This document shows positions 48,002 to 56,133 of a stretch of DNA of 64,000 nt, one piece after another. The position numbers and the translations under genes are program-made. The notes under the pieces are model-generated. The model was not told the origin of the DNA. It was given only the letters and a program-made list of their open reading frames with translations, and searched no databases. The stretch comes from Novosphingobium lentum NBRC 107847 (GTDB lineage: Bacteria; Pseudomonadota; Alphaproteobacteria; Sphingomonadales; Sphingomonadaceae). Numbering within the stretch: position 1 is the stretch's first letter; every line of letters starts with the position of its first letter. Location of the stretch: NCBI RefSeq assembly GCF_001590965.1, contig NZ_BCTW01000018.1, positions 1-64,000 of the forward strand, written 5' to 3'.

Positions 48002-49126
48002 ATGGCGCGACTGGGCTACAGCGAAGAACACCAGGCGTTCCGGCACACCGTGCGCAGCTTCCTCGATCGCGAACACGAGCCCCAGCTCGCGCGGTACGAG
48101 GCGCAAGGCGGCACCGACCGCGATTTCTGGCGCAAGGCGGGCGAAGCGGGCATCCTGGGCCTGGCGGTGACCGGCGGCGGCGATTTCACCTTCAACGCGA
48201 TCATGGCCGAGGAACTGGGCCGCACCGTGGGCAGCGCCACCACCGGCAGTTCGCTGATGGCCGACATCGCCACCTATATCCTGAGCGGGCACGGAACCGA
48301 GGCGCAGAAGGACAAGTACATCCCCGGCATTCTCACCGGCGAATGGACGCAGGCGATGCCGCTGACCGAACCCAACGCCGGGTCCGACGCCACCGCGATC
48401 ACCGCCACCGCGCTGCGCGACCGCGACGATTACGTGATCAACGGCGAGAAGTACTTCATCTCCAACGGCACCGGCGCGAACCTGCTGTATGTCGTGGCCA
48501 AGACCGACCCCGCCGCGCGCGGCAAGGGCATGAGCGTGATCATCGTCGAGGAGGGCACGCCCGGCGTCACCCGCCACAAGATCAAGACCGTGGGCTGGGG
48601 TTGCGGCGATACCGGGGCGCTCAATTTCGAGAATGTGCGCGTGCCGGTGACCAACCTCGTCGGCACCGAAGGCGGCGCGATGAAAATCCTGATGAGCACG
48701 TTCCTGGAAGACCGCATCCAGATCGCCGCGCGCTGCCTGGGCGCGGCCTCGACCGCGCTGGCGCTGACGCTCGACTATGTGCGCAGCCGCAAGGTTTCGG
48801 GCCAGCGCGTGATCGATTTCCAGAACTCGCAGTTCGCGCTGGCCGAATGCCGCGCCGACATCCTGATCTGCGAAACGATGGTCGACGCCAGCCTGCAGAA
48901 GCTGCGCGACGGGCAGTTCACGTTCGAGGACGGCGCGGTGCTGAAACTGTGGTCGACGCAGATGGAAGGCCGCGTGCTCGACAAATGCGTCCAGCTGTGG
49001 GGCGGGGCGGGGCTGATGGATGAAAACCCGATCAGCCGGATGTGGACCGCCGCGCGCATCCAGCGCATTTATGCCGGCACCGACGAACTGCAGAAGGTCG
49101 CGATCGCGCGCGGCCTGATGGGGTGA
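48002..49126 (+). CDS. Acyl-CoA dehydrogenase, LCAD-like
   Basis: A 374-residue FAD enzyme that introduces the 2,3-double bond in acyl-CoA. The family blocks QAMPLTEPNAGSDATAI and KYFISNGTGANLLYV are present. At the usual YEGT position this protein has YAGT, so the base of MCAD-type enzymes is missing, while a Glu in FALAECRADI fits the base location of the long-chain/isovaleryl type. It leads the plus-strand operon followed by two crotonases, a Rieske oxygenase and a SnoaL-like protein. GAGG precedes the ATG by 11 bases. Confidence 0.92.
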   Translation: MARLGYSEEHQAFRHTVRSFLDREHEPQLARYEAQGGTDRDFWRKAGEAGILGLAVTGGGDFTFNAIMAEELGRTVGSATTGSSLMADIATYILSGHGTEAQKDKYIPGILTGEWTQAMPLTEPNAGSDATAITATALRDRDDYVINGEKYFISNGTGANLLYVVAKTDPAARGKGMSVIIVEEGTPGVTRHKIKTVGWGCGDTGALNFENVRVPVTNLVGTEGGAMKILMSTFLEDRIQIAARCLGAASTALALTLDYVRSRKVSGQRVIDFQNSQFALAECRADILICETMVDASLQKLRDGQFTFEDGAVLKLWSTQMEGRVLDKCVQLWGGAGLMDENPISRMWTAARIQRIYAGTDELQKVAIARGLMG

Positions 49127-49149
49127 CGCAAGGGCGCGGGGAGAGCGGC

Positions 49150-49953
49150 ATGGCAGCGATAGAACTCGACATGGCGGGTCCGATTGCGCGGCTCACGCTC
49201 AACCGTCCCGAAGTCGGCAACGCGCTCGACAGTGCGGCGTGCGAACTGATGCTGCACCATGCGCGCGAGGTCGAACGATCGCCGCACGTGCGGTGCCTGA
49301 TCCTGGCGGGGCAGGGGCGGCATTTTTCCACCGGCGGCGACCTGTCCTCGCTCGCGCCGCTGCTGGCCGACCCTGCGACAAATATGCGCGGGGTGTTCGA
49401 ATCCAACGTCGTGCGCATGGCCAACGAATTCTGCCAGGTGATCGAACGCCTGCCGGTGCCGGTGATCGCCAGCGTGCGCGGCGCGGTGACGGGCGGGGGC
49501 TTCGGCTTTGCCTGCGCCGCCGATTTCATCGTTGCGTCGGACACTGCGTTTTTCCTCGCCGCGCACATTCTCGCCGGGCTGACCCCCGATGGCGGGATCA
49601 GCTGGTATCTGACGCGGTTGCTGGGACCGAAGCTGGCCAAGGACATCCTGATGCTGCCCGAACGGATCGACGCCGCCGAGGCTTTGCGCATCGGCCTGGT
49701 GCGCGAGGTCGTACCCGATGCGGAACTGGAGGCTGCCACGCAGCTGCTCGCCGAGCGGCTGGTCGCGATGCCGCGCATTGCGCTCGCCGGGATCAAGGCG
49801 CTGGTCAACGCCGCGCCGCAGCACAGCTTTGCCGATCACCTGCAGATGGAAGCCCGGCTGATGGGGCTGGCGGCAGAGCACCCCGATTTTCGCGAGGGCG
49901 TGGCGGCGTTCGCGGAGAAGCGCAAACCCCGGTTCGGTCAGGGCGACGGTTGA
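49150..49953 (+). CDS. Enoyl-CoA hydratase/isomerase family protein, PaaG-type active site
   Basis: A 267-residue crotonase. At the two hydratase glutamate positions (GGGxE and xPE) it has VTGGGFGF and FLAAHIL, so both catalytic Glu are missing. In the place used by the isomerase PaaG and related enzymes there is an Asp in GLTPDGGISWYL. This points to a double-bond isomerase or another crotonase reaction rather than hydration. The gene starts 24 bases after the acyl-CoA dehydrogenase stop and overlaps the Rieske gene region (TGATG). Confidence 0.88.
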   Translation: MAAIELDMAGPIARLTLNRPEVGNALDSAACELMLHHAREVERSPHVRCLILAGQGRHFSTGGDLSSLAPLLADPATNMRGVFESNVVRMANEFCQVIERLPVPVIASVRGAVTGGGFGFACAADFIVASDTAFFLAAHILAGLTPDGGISWYLTRLLGPKLAKDILMLPERIDAAEALRIGLVREVVPDAELEAATQLLAERLVAMPRIALAGIKALVNAAPQHSFADHLQMEARLMGLAAEHPDFREGVAAFAEKRKPRFGQGDG

Positions 49954-49967
49954 TGGAAGGACAGGCG

Positions 49968-51083
49968 ATGGAACGCGAAGCGCTGAACATCCTGGAACGC
50001 ATGGCGGACAATTTCCGCCGGCACGGCCACGACATGGGCGATGCGGTGTCCGCCCGATCGCCCGATCGCTACACCGATCCGGCACGTTATGCTGCAGAGA
50101 TCGCCACGGTGTTTCGCGAGATGCCGCAGTTCGTCTGCCATGTCTCTCAACTGCGCGCGCCCGGCAGTTTTGTCACCGCGACGATTGCGGGCACGCCGAT
50201 CGTGGTCACGCGCGACGATGCCGGCAGCCTCAACGCGTTCGTCAACGCGTGCGTCCATCGCGGGGCGCAAGTGGTGCGCGAACCGTGCGGGCGGCGCGGC
50301 GATTTCCTCTGCCCGTTCCACGGCTGGGCGTATGACCTTGCGGGCAAGCTGACGCATGTTACCGACCGCGAGTCGTTCGCGGGCGCGACGCTCGACGATG
50401 CGCGGATGTCGCCGCTGCCGGTGATCGAAAAGCACGGGCTGGTGTTCGTGCGGCTGACCCCGGGACCGATCGACATCGACCTTGGCACGATGGGCGAGCA
50501 GCTCGACAGCTTCGGCCTGGCCGACCATGAGTTCTTTTGCGACGGCGCGGTGGTCAACGACTACAACTGGAAGCTGGCGATCGACGGGTCGCTGGAAACC
50601 TACCACCTCAACTACCTGCACCCGGCAGCGGCGCGGACGTTTACCGGCAATGCCTCGCTGTTCGACTTTTACGGCGATCACACGCGCTTCATCACCGCGC
50701 GGCGATCGCTGGCCAAGCTCGAGCCGGTCGACCCGGCGCTGCTGCGGCGCGAGGTGATGATCACCTTCGCCATCTTCCCGACCACGTTCGTTACCACGCC
50801 GCACGATCACGTGCTGATCCAGACGATCCGGCCGCTGTCGGTCGGGCGCAGCGAAATGGTGATGAGCCTGCTCAAGCCGCCCGGCGCTGGCCCCGAAACC
50901 GACGATCACTGGCGCAAGAGCTGGGAGATGAACCAGCTGGTGCAGATCGATGACTTCGCCATCTGGGAATCGATCCAGCGCGCTTATGCGGGCGGGTTCG
51001 ATCAGCCCGCGCTGTTCGGCCGCTATGAACACGCCATCGCGCGCTACCACGACCGCCTCGATGCCATGCTGGAGCGCCGCTGA
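49968..51083 (+). CDS. Rieske-type ring-hydroxylating/ring-cleavage oxygenase, alpha subunit
   Basis: A 371-residue non-heme iron oxygenase. The Rieske cluster motif is CVHRG with CPFHGW about 17 residues later. The mononuclear iron site follows in DGSLETYHLNYLHP (His, His; Asp further on). Such enzymes insert oxygen into aromatic, steroid or terpenoid rings and need a ferredoxin and reductase, which are not nearby. I prefer the ATG at 49968 because GGAAGGA lies six bases before it; an earlier ATG at 49953 (five codons longer) overlaps the preceding stop. The following SnoaL-like gene shares a base with this stop, as in small beta-subunit partners. Confidence 0.93.
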   Translation: MEREALNILERMADNFRRHGHDMGDAVSARSPDRYTDPARYAAEIATVFREMPQFVCHVSQLRAPGSFVTATIAGTPIVVTRDDAGSLNAFVNACVHRGAQVVREPCGRRGDFLCPFHGWAYDLAGKLTHVTDRESFAGATLDDARMSPLPVIEKHGLVFVRLTPGPIDIDLGTMGEQLDSFGLADHEFFCDGAVVNDYNWKLAIDGSLETYHLNYLHPAAARTFTGNASLFDFYGDHTRFITARRSLAKLEPVDPALLRREVMITFAIFPTTFVTTPHDHVLIQTIRPLSVGRSEMVMSLLKPPGAGPETDDHWRKSWEMNQLVQIDDFAIWESIQRAYAGGFDQPALFGRYEHAIARYHDRLDAMLERR

Positions 51084-51502
51084 TGCCTGACGAGATGGAT
51101 GATATGGCCGCCTTCGCCCGCCGATATGGCGATGCCTGGGCCAGTTCGGATACCGAGGCGTTCGTCGCGCTGTTCACCCCCGATGCGACGTACCGCGACG
51201 ATCAGGTGAAGCGGTTCAGCCGGGGCCACGACGATCTGCGCGCGTTCCACGCGCATTTCGTCGCGGCGATCTCGGACATCCGCATGGCATTCCCGCGCGC
51301 CTTCCGGTCGGGCGAGGATGCTTGCCTCGAATGGACATTTTCCGGCGTGCAGACCGGGGTCTATCATGGCAAGCCGCCCACCGGGATCGCCTTCAGCGGG
51401 GTAGGCGTCGCGGTGATGAAGCTGGCGCCCGACGGCCGCATTGCCGCGGTGGTCGACTATTACGACGGCGGCGCGGTAAAGACCCAGCTGGGCGATCATT
51501 GA
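51083..51502 (+). CDS. SnoaL-like / NTF2-fold protein
   Basis: A 139-residue NTF2-like protein with the GDAWASSDTEAFVALFTPDAT start typical of SnoaL/limonene-epoxide-hydrolase-like folds. It could be an isomerase or a small (beta-like) subunit for the Rieske oxygenase, whose stop it overlaps (TGATG). Ring-hydroxylating beta subunits have this fold but are usually about 160-180 residues. Activity unknown. Confidence 0.8.
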   Translation: MPDEMDDMAAFARRYGDAWASSDTEAFVALFTPDATYRDDQVKRFSRGHDDLRAFHAHFVAAISDIRMAFPRAFRSGEDACLEWTFSGVQTGVYHGKPPTGIAFSGVGVAVMKLAPDGRIAAVVDYYDGGAVKTQLGDH

Positions 51503-51533
51503 ACGTGACGGCAGCAAGGACGGGGCAGGGCGC

Positions 51534-52304
51534 ATGACGGTTTCGGTTGAACAGCACGGCGCGGTGGCGGTGGTCACGCTCGACGCCGCCAAGACCAAGA
51601 ACGCGGTCACCGACGCGATGCGCCGCGAACTGTTCACGGCGTTCGAGGATTTCGCGCTCGATCCCGCAGTGCGCGCCGTGGTGCTGACCGGCGCGAACGG
51701 CGATTTCTGCTCGGGCGCCGACGTCGCCGGTTTCGGCGGCGGGGGGATGCCCGGATCGCTGGGGCGGATGCACGAGCTGGGGCGGATCAACCGCGCAATC
51801 TATCACCTCAAGAAGCCGGTGATCGCGGCGGTGCCGGGCGTCTGCGCGGGCATGGGCTGGGGCATCGCGCTGTCGTGCGATTTCGTGCTGTGCGATGATC
51901 GCGCGAAGTTCGTGCAGGTGTTCCGCAACATCGCGCTGGCACCGGACGCGGGGTCGGTGTGGCTGCTGAGCCGGCTGGTCGGGCCGATGCGCGCCAAGGA
52001 GCTGTGCTACACCGGGCGCGTGGTGCGCGCGGCGGAGGCGCTGGACCTGGGGCTGGTGCTGGAAGTGCTGCCGCCCGAGGGGTTGATGGAACGCGCGCTG
52101 GCGTTTGCGACCGAACTGGCCGCAGGACCGGGCATCTCGATCGGCCTGACCAAGCGCCAGTTCGACCTCGCCGCCAGCATGGCGTTCGATCCGTTCCTCG
52201 AGGTCGAGCACGTGATGCAGCCCGTCGCCAGCCGCAGCGAGGATCACGCCGAGGGCGTCGCCGCCTTCCGCGAAAAGCGCAAGCCAGACTTCAAGGGAAT
52301 GTAG
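51534..52304 (+). CDS. Enoyl-CoA hydratase/isomerase family protein, PaaG-type active site
   Basis: A 256-residue crotonase. The oxyanion segment is GVCAGMGWGIALSCD; the hydratase Glu positions are Trp-Gly and Val-Phe, and the PaaG-type Asp is in LAPDAGSVWLL. It therefore resembles isomerases more than hydratases, as does the other crotonase of this operon. The 3' end overlaps the convergent MFS gene by 14 bases. Confidence 0.9.
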   Translation: MTVSVEQHGAVAVVTLDAAKTKNAVTDAMRRELFTAFEDFALDPAVRAVVLTGANGDFCSGADVAGFGGGGMPGSLGRMHELGRINRAIYHLKKPVIAAVPGVCAGMGWGIALSCDFVLCDDRAKFVQVFRNIALAPDAGSVWLLSRLVGPMRAKELCYTGRVVRAAEALDLGLVLEVLPPEGLMERALAFATELAAGPGISIGLTKRQFDLAASMAFDPFLEVEHVMQPVASRSEDHAEGVAAFREKRKPDFKGM

Positions 52305-53574
52305 CCGCGTCGGCGCTTGCCGCCTGCTGCGCCACCAGCTGTCGCGCCTTCACGAACATCGCGCCCGAGATCAGGCAGCTGACCAGCCCCGCCATCATCG
52401 CATATCGCAGGCTTTCCGGCCCGTACGCCGGTTTCCAGTGATCGCTGAGCGCGCCGACGAGGAACGTGGTCAGCGCCCCGCCGATCAGCGCGTTGGCAAA
52501 GCCCGAAATCCCGGCGGCGGTCGCCCGCGTGTGTGGCGCGCTGACCGCCTGATAGGCCGCCGAAAAGCACGGTGAATACAACACGCTGGCGATCGTGCCG
52601 AGGAACAGCGCGACCAGCGCCAGCCCTTTCGACGGCGCCAGGAACACCAGCATGTAGATCGGGAACAGCGCGAAAGCGTTGATCGTCGAGAACCTGAGCA
52701 GCGCATCGACCCCGCGCGCCGCCAGCCGGTTGCCGATCCAGCCGCCGCCGATCAGCCCGCAGGCGGTGCCACCCGCCATCACCGGGCCGAAGATCAGCCC
52801 GACCTGCTGCATCGGCATGGCATGGCTGCGCATGAAGAAGCTGCCCAGCTGGTTGATCAGCCCGATGTTGACGAACGTCAGCACCGATCCCGCGCCCAGC
52901 AACCACAGCAGCGGCGTGTTGCGCGCGATGTCGGCAAAGGTGCCGCGTCCGCGAACCGCGCCGCGATGGAATTCGCGCTCCGGTTCGCGCCCTTTCCACA
53001 GCACCAGCAGCGCCAGCACGATGCCCGGCGGCCCGGCCAGGAAGAACGCGCTGCGCCAGCCATAGTGCGCCGCGACCCAGCTGCCCGCGACCCACGCGAC
53101 GAACACGCCGACCATCCCGCCGGCATAGAACACGCCCATCGCCAGCGGGCGTTTTTGTGGCGGATAGGCGTCGCTGATCATCGCCATCGCGGCGGGCACG
53201 ATCGCCGCCTCGCCCACGCCCACCCCGGCGCGCGCGGCGGCGAGGCCGGGAAAGCCGGTGGCAAAGCCGCAGGCCATCGTCGCCAGGCTCCACCCGCCCA
53301 TCGCCATGCCGATGATCCGGGCGCGGCTGGCGCGATCGAGCAGCCAGCCCGCGATCATGCTGCACGCACCGTAGATCAGCACGAATGCCGCGCCGGTCAG
53401 CGCGAACAGCTGCTTGTCCGACAGCCCGAATTCATGCCGCACCGGTTCGGCGACCACGGCCATCATCAGCCGGTCGAGATAGGCCAGGCCATAGGCAATC
53501 GCGAGCAGCACCAGCATTGTCGCCGCGGCTTGCGCGGGCACGCCAACCGGCGATGCGGTGCCGCTTTCCCTCAC
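52291..53574 (-). CDS. MFS transporter, GTG start
   Basis: A 427-residue 12-TM major-facilitator permease. The loop GWLLDRASRARIIG between TM2 and TM3 and the second-half LIGGGWIGNRLAARG are MFS motif A positions. AYGLAYLDRLMMAVV is typical of the anion/aromatic-acid or glucarate-type porters. The GTG at 53574 overlaps the stop of the aldo/keto reductase gene (GTGA). It is the last gene of the block with TonB receptor, LuxE-like and LuxC-like proteins, so import of a carboxylic substrate or export of the product is plausible. Confidence 0.88.
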   Translation of the reverse strand: MRESGTASPVGVPAQAAATMLVLLAIAYGLAYLDRLMMAVVAEPVRHEFGLSDKQLFALTGAAFVLIYGACSMIAGWLLDRASRARIIGMAMGGWSLATMACGFATGFPGLAAARAGVGVGEAAIVPAAMAMISDAYPPQKRPLAMGVFYAGGMVGVFVAWVAGSWVAAHYGWRSAFFLAGPPGIVLALLVLWKGREPEREFHRGAVRGRGTFADIARNTPLLWLLGAGSVLTFVNIGLINQLGSFFMRSHAMPMQQVGLIFGPVMAGGTACGLIGGGWIGNRLAARGVDALLRFSTINAFALFPIYMLVFLAPSKGLALVALFLGTIASVLYSPCFSAAYQAVSAPHTRATAAGISGFANALIGGALTTFLVGALSDHWKPAYGPESLRYAMMAGLVSCLISGAMFVKARQLVAQQAASADAATFP

Positions 53575-54629
53575 CTTGGCGACGGGCCGAAAGTCTGTCC
53601 GTTGATCGTCATGCCGGCATACGTATTGGCCACGGCCCTCGGCAGGAACTCGGCCGGAAAGTTGAGCGTGGGCTTCGACACGGCATCGAGTGCAGCCAGC
53701 GCTTCTGCATCGAGCGTCAGGTCGAGCGCGGCGAGATTGTCGTCCAGTTGCGCCATCGTGCGCGCTCCGATGATCGGCGAGGCGACGCCCGGCTGGGCCA
53801 GCACCCAGGCCAGCGCCACGCGCGCGGGCGTGCTGCCCAGCCGCGTCGCGGTATCGCGCAGCACGTCGATCACCCGGAACGTGGGTTCGGTGAAGTTGCG
53901 CGCCAGTCCTTCGGCGCGGCCAAGCGAGGCCGGCTGCTGGTGGTTGCGATCGTACTTGCCGCTGAGCATCCCGCTGCGCAGCGGCGACCACGGGGTGATG
54001 CCCAGGCCCATGTCCAGCGCCATCGGGGTGAGATCGCCCTCGACTGTGCGTTCGAGCAGCGAATATTCGATCTGCAGCGCGATCAGCGGCGCCCAGCCGC
54101 GAAACCGCGCGATGGTCTGCGCTTCGGCCACCTTCCACGCCGGGGTGTCGGAAAACCCGATGTAGCGCACTTTGCCCGAACGCACGAGATCGTCGAGCGC
54201 GGCCATCGTCTCCTCGATCGGGGTGAACGGGTCGGACCAGTGCTGCCAGTAGAGGTCGATGTAGTCGGTCTGGAGCCGCTTGAGCGAAGCCTCGCACGCC
54301 GCGATGATCGCGCGCCGGCTCGCGCCGCCGCCGTTGGGGTTGCCCGGCAGCATGTTGGAGCTGAACTTGGTGGCCAGCACGATCCGGTCACGCCGCGCGG
54401 TATCGGCCGCGAACCATTCGCCCAGGATCTTTTCCGATGTGCCCATGGTGTAGAGGTTGGCGGTATCGACGAAATTGCCGCCGCGATCTGCATAGGCATC
54501 GAGGATTGCGGTCGAATCCGCCGCATCTGCGCCGAAACCCCATTCGGTGCCGAACGTCATCGCACCCAGGCACAAACGGCTGACTTTCAGGCCCGAACGG
54601 CCGAGCGTGATGTAGTGATCGAGCGGCAT
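53571..54629 (-). CDS. Aldo/keto reductase
   Basis: A 352-residue NADPH-dependent oxidoreductase of the AKR superfamily. The tetrad is visible: Asp and Tyr in FVDTANLYTMG, Lys in LATKFSS, His in YWQHWSD. GIIGARTMAQ-like sequence (SPIIGARTMAQLDDN) binds cofactor. The start at 54629 has GGGGAG upstream. It follows the acyl-CoA reductase gene by 34 bases, so it could reduce an aldehyde made by that enzyme to an alcohol (inference). Confidence 0.93.
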   Translation of the reverse strand: MPLDHYITLGRSGLKVSRLCLGAMTFGTEWGFGADAADSTAILDAYADRGGNFVDTANLYTMGTSEKILGEWFAADTARRDRIVLATKFSSNMLPGNPNGGGASRRAIIAACEASLKRLQTDYIDLYWQHWSDPFTPIEETMAALDDLVRSGKVRYIGFSDTPAWKVAEAQTIARFRGWAPLIALQIEYSLLERTVEGDLTPMALDMGLGITPWSPLRSGMLSGKYDRNHQQPASLGRAEGLARNFTEPTFRVIDVLRDTATRLGSTPARVALAWVLAQPGVASPIIGARTMAQLDDNLAALDLTLDAEALAALDAVSKPTLNFPAEFLPRAVANTYAGMTINGQTFGPSPR

Positions 54630-54663
54630 GGTATTCTCCCCGGCCAGAGCGGCCCCGTTTGGT

Positions 54664-56133
54664 TCAGCTCGCCGTGGCGGCAAGTTCGGCGCGATCCTGC
54701 CAGATCGCAGTTGGATCGTCTTCATGGACTTCGTTGAGGATCCACTTGCACATCCGGCGCAGCACTTCGATCCCGTCCTGCGGCCCGGCAATGGTCCGCC
54801 GCGTGGCGCAGCCCAGCGTCACCAGCCGTTGCGCGCCCTGGAACGCCAGCCGGTCACGCAAATCGTGCATCAGGCGATCGGGATACAGCCCGATGGTCTG
54901 CGTCCATGACGTGACCGCGCCGATCGCGGTGTCGAGGCTGTCGATCGGCACGACATTGGCGACCCGCCCCGACAGCAGTGGTGAGAATTCGACCGGCTCG
55001 TCGCCTTGCGACACCACCACGCCGCCTCGCCCGTCGCCGCCGAAGGTGCGGTAAAGGCCTGCGGCATAACGCAAACCTTCCACTTCCTCGGCCAGTTCGG
55101 GATCGAGCGCGGGCACGGCATTGCTCAGCGTGGCGGGCAGTTGCTGGATCGCCGCGAACAGCAACTCGCCAAAGCGGTTGGCCTTGGCGAGCCCCGCCGC
55201 ATCGGTGCCGGTGTGGACGTGGATCACGCGCGCGTTGAGGCACGCCTGCTGGTTGTTTACGCCCACGTCGAGCGCGGCGCGGCGCGCGCATTCGCGCATC
55301 GCTGCCTCGTCGGCAAATGCCTCGGCGCCGATGATCGTGGCGGACAGCTTGGGGTCGAGCGTGATCAGGTCGATCCCCGGCTGGAGGTACTTGGAGATGT
55401 GCTGGACCGAGGCGAGCCCGCCCCAGGCGATGATCTTCTCGACGTTGGCGGGCTGGTACAGGCGGCGCTCGATCCGTTCATCGCCGCCCTTCCAGTAACC
55501 GACGCTGACGTGGCGGGTGAGCGGATGGTCGGGCGCCATGTCGATCATCGTGCGCGCGATGGCGATCATCGTCAGCGGATCGTTCGACGGCGTCTTCACG
55601 ATCATGTCGCTGCGGGTGATCGCGTTGCGCAGCACGGTGATCGCCGAAATCGTCGGCACGTTGCCCGCGATCACGTGCAGGCTGCGCGCGCCGAACGCGC
55701 GGACATGGCTCGACGATGGCCCTTCGCAGCGGGTGCAGACCCAGCCTTCGAGGAACGGAATGCCGATCAGCACATCGGCCATTTCGCGCATTTCGGAGCG
55801 GTTGAACACTTTGCCCAGGTTGCCATACACCGCCTCGAGGATCGGGCGGCCGAGCCCCGACGTGCGGCTGGTGAGTTCGAGCGCTTCCTGCAAATGGCGG
55901 TTGGACGCGAAGTTCAGCCGCTCGCCCAGTTCGACAAGGTAGTCGAGCATCTCGTCGAACGAGATCGTGTGAAGATCGGCGATGGCGGACGGCGGTGACA
56001 GCGGCAGCCGATCGAGATGGCGCGCCACATCGGGCCCGCGAAAGCGCGTCGCCGGATCGCGGCCGCCGAACTCGACCTCGTCGCCTTCGATCACTTCGCC
56101 GCGGATCACCAGCGGCACGCGAAACGCGGTCAT
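54664..56133 (-). CDS. LuxC-like acyl-CoA/acyl-protein reductase
   Basis: A 489-residue NADPH-dependent fatty acyl reductase of the LuxC family, which forms an aldehyde from an activated acyl group. The catalytic Cys is in GVNNQQACLNARVIHVH, with the nucleotide-binding pattern near FGARSLHVIAGNVPTIS. A Cys pair near the middle (WVCTRCEGPSSSHV) is an extra feature. It overlaps the LuxE-like gene by ATGA. There is no luciferase gene (luxAB) nearby, so this pair is not for light production. Confidence 0.9.
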   Translation of the reverse strand: MTAFRVPLVIRGEVIEGDEVEFGGRDPATRFRGPDVARHLDRLPLSPPSAIADLHTISFDEMLDYLVELGERLNFASNRHLQEALELTSRTSGLGRPILEAVYGNLGKVFNRSEMREMADVLIGIPFLEGWVCTRCEGPSSSHVRAFGARSLHVIAGNVPTISAITVLRNAITRSDMIVKTPSNDPLTMIAIARTMIDMAPDHPLTRHVSVGYWKGGDERIERRLYQPANVEKIIAWGGLASVQHISKYLQPGIDLITLDPKLSATIIGAEAFADEAAMRECARRAALDVGVNNQQACLNARVIHVHTGTDAAGLAKANRFGELLFAAIQQLPATLSNAVPALDPELAEEVEGLRYAAGLYRTFGGDGRGGVVVSQGDEPVEFSPLLSGRVANVVPIDSLDTAIGAVTSWTQTIGLYPDRLMHDLRDRLAFQGAQRLVTLGCATRRTIAGPQDGIEVLRRMCKWILNEVHEDDPTAIWQDRAELAATAS

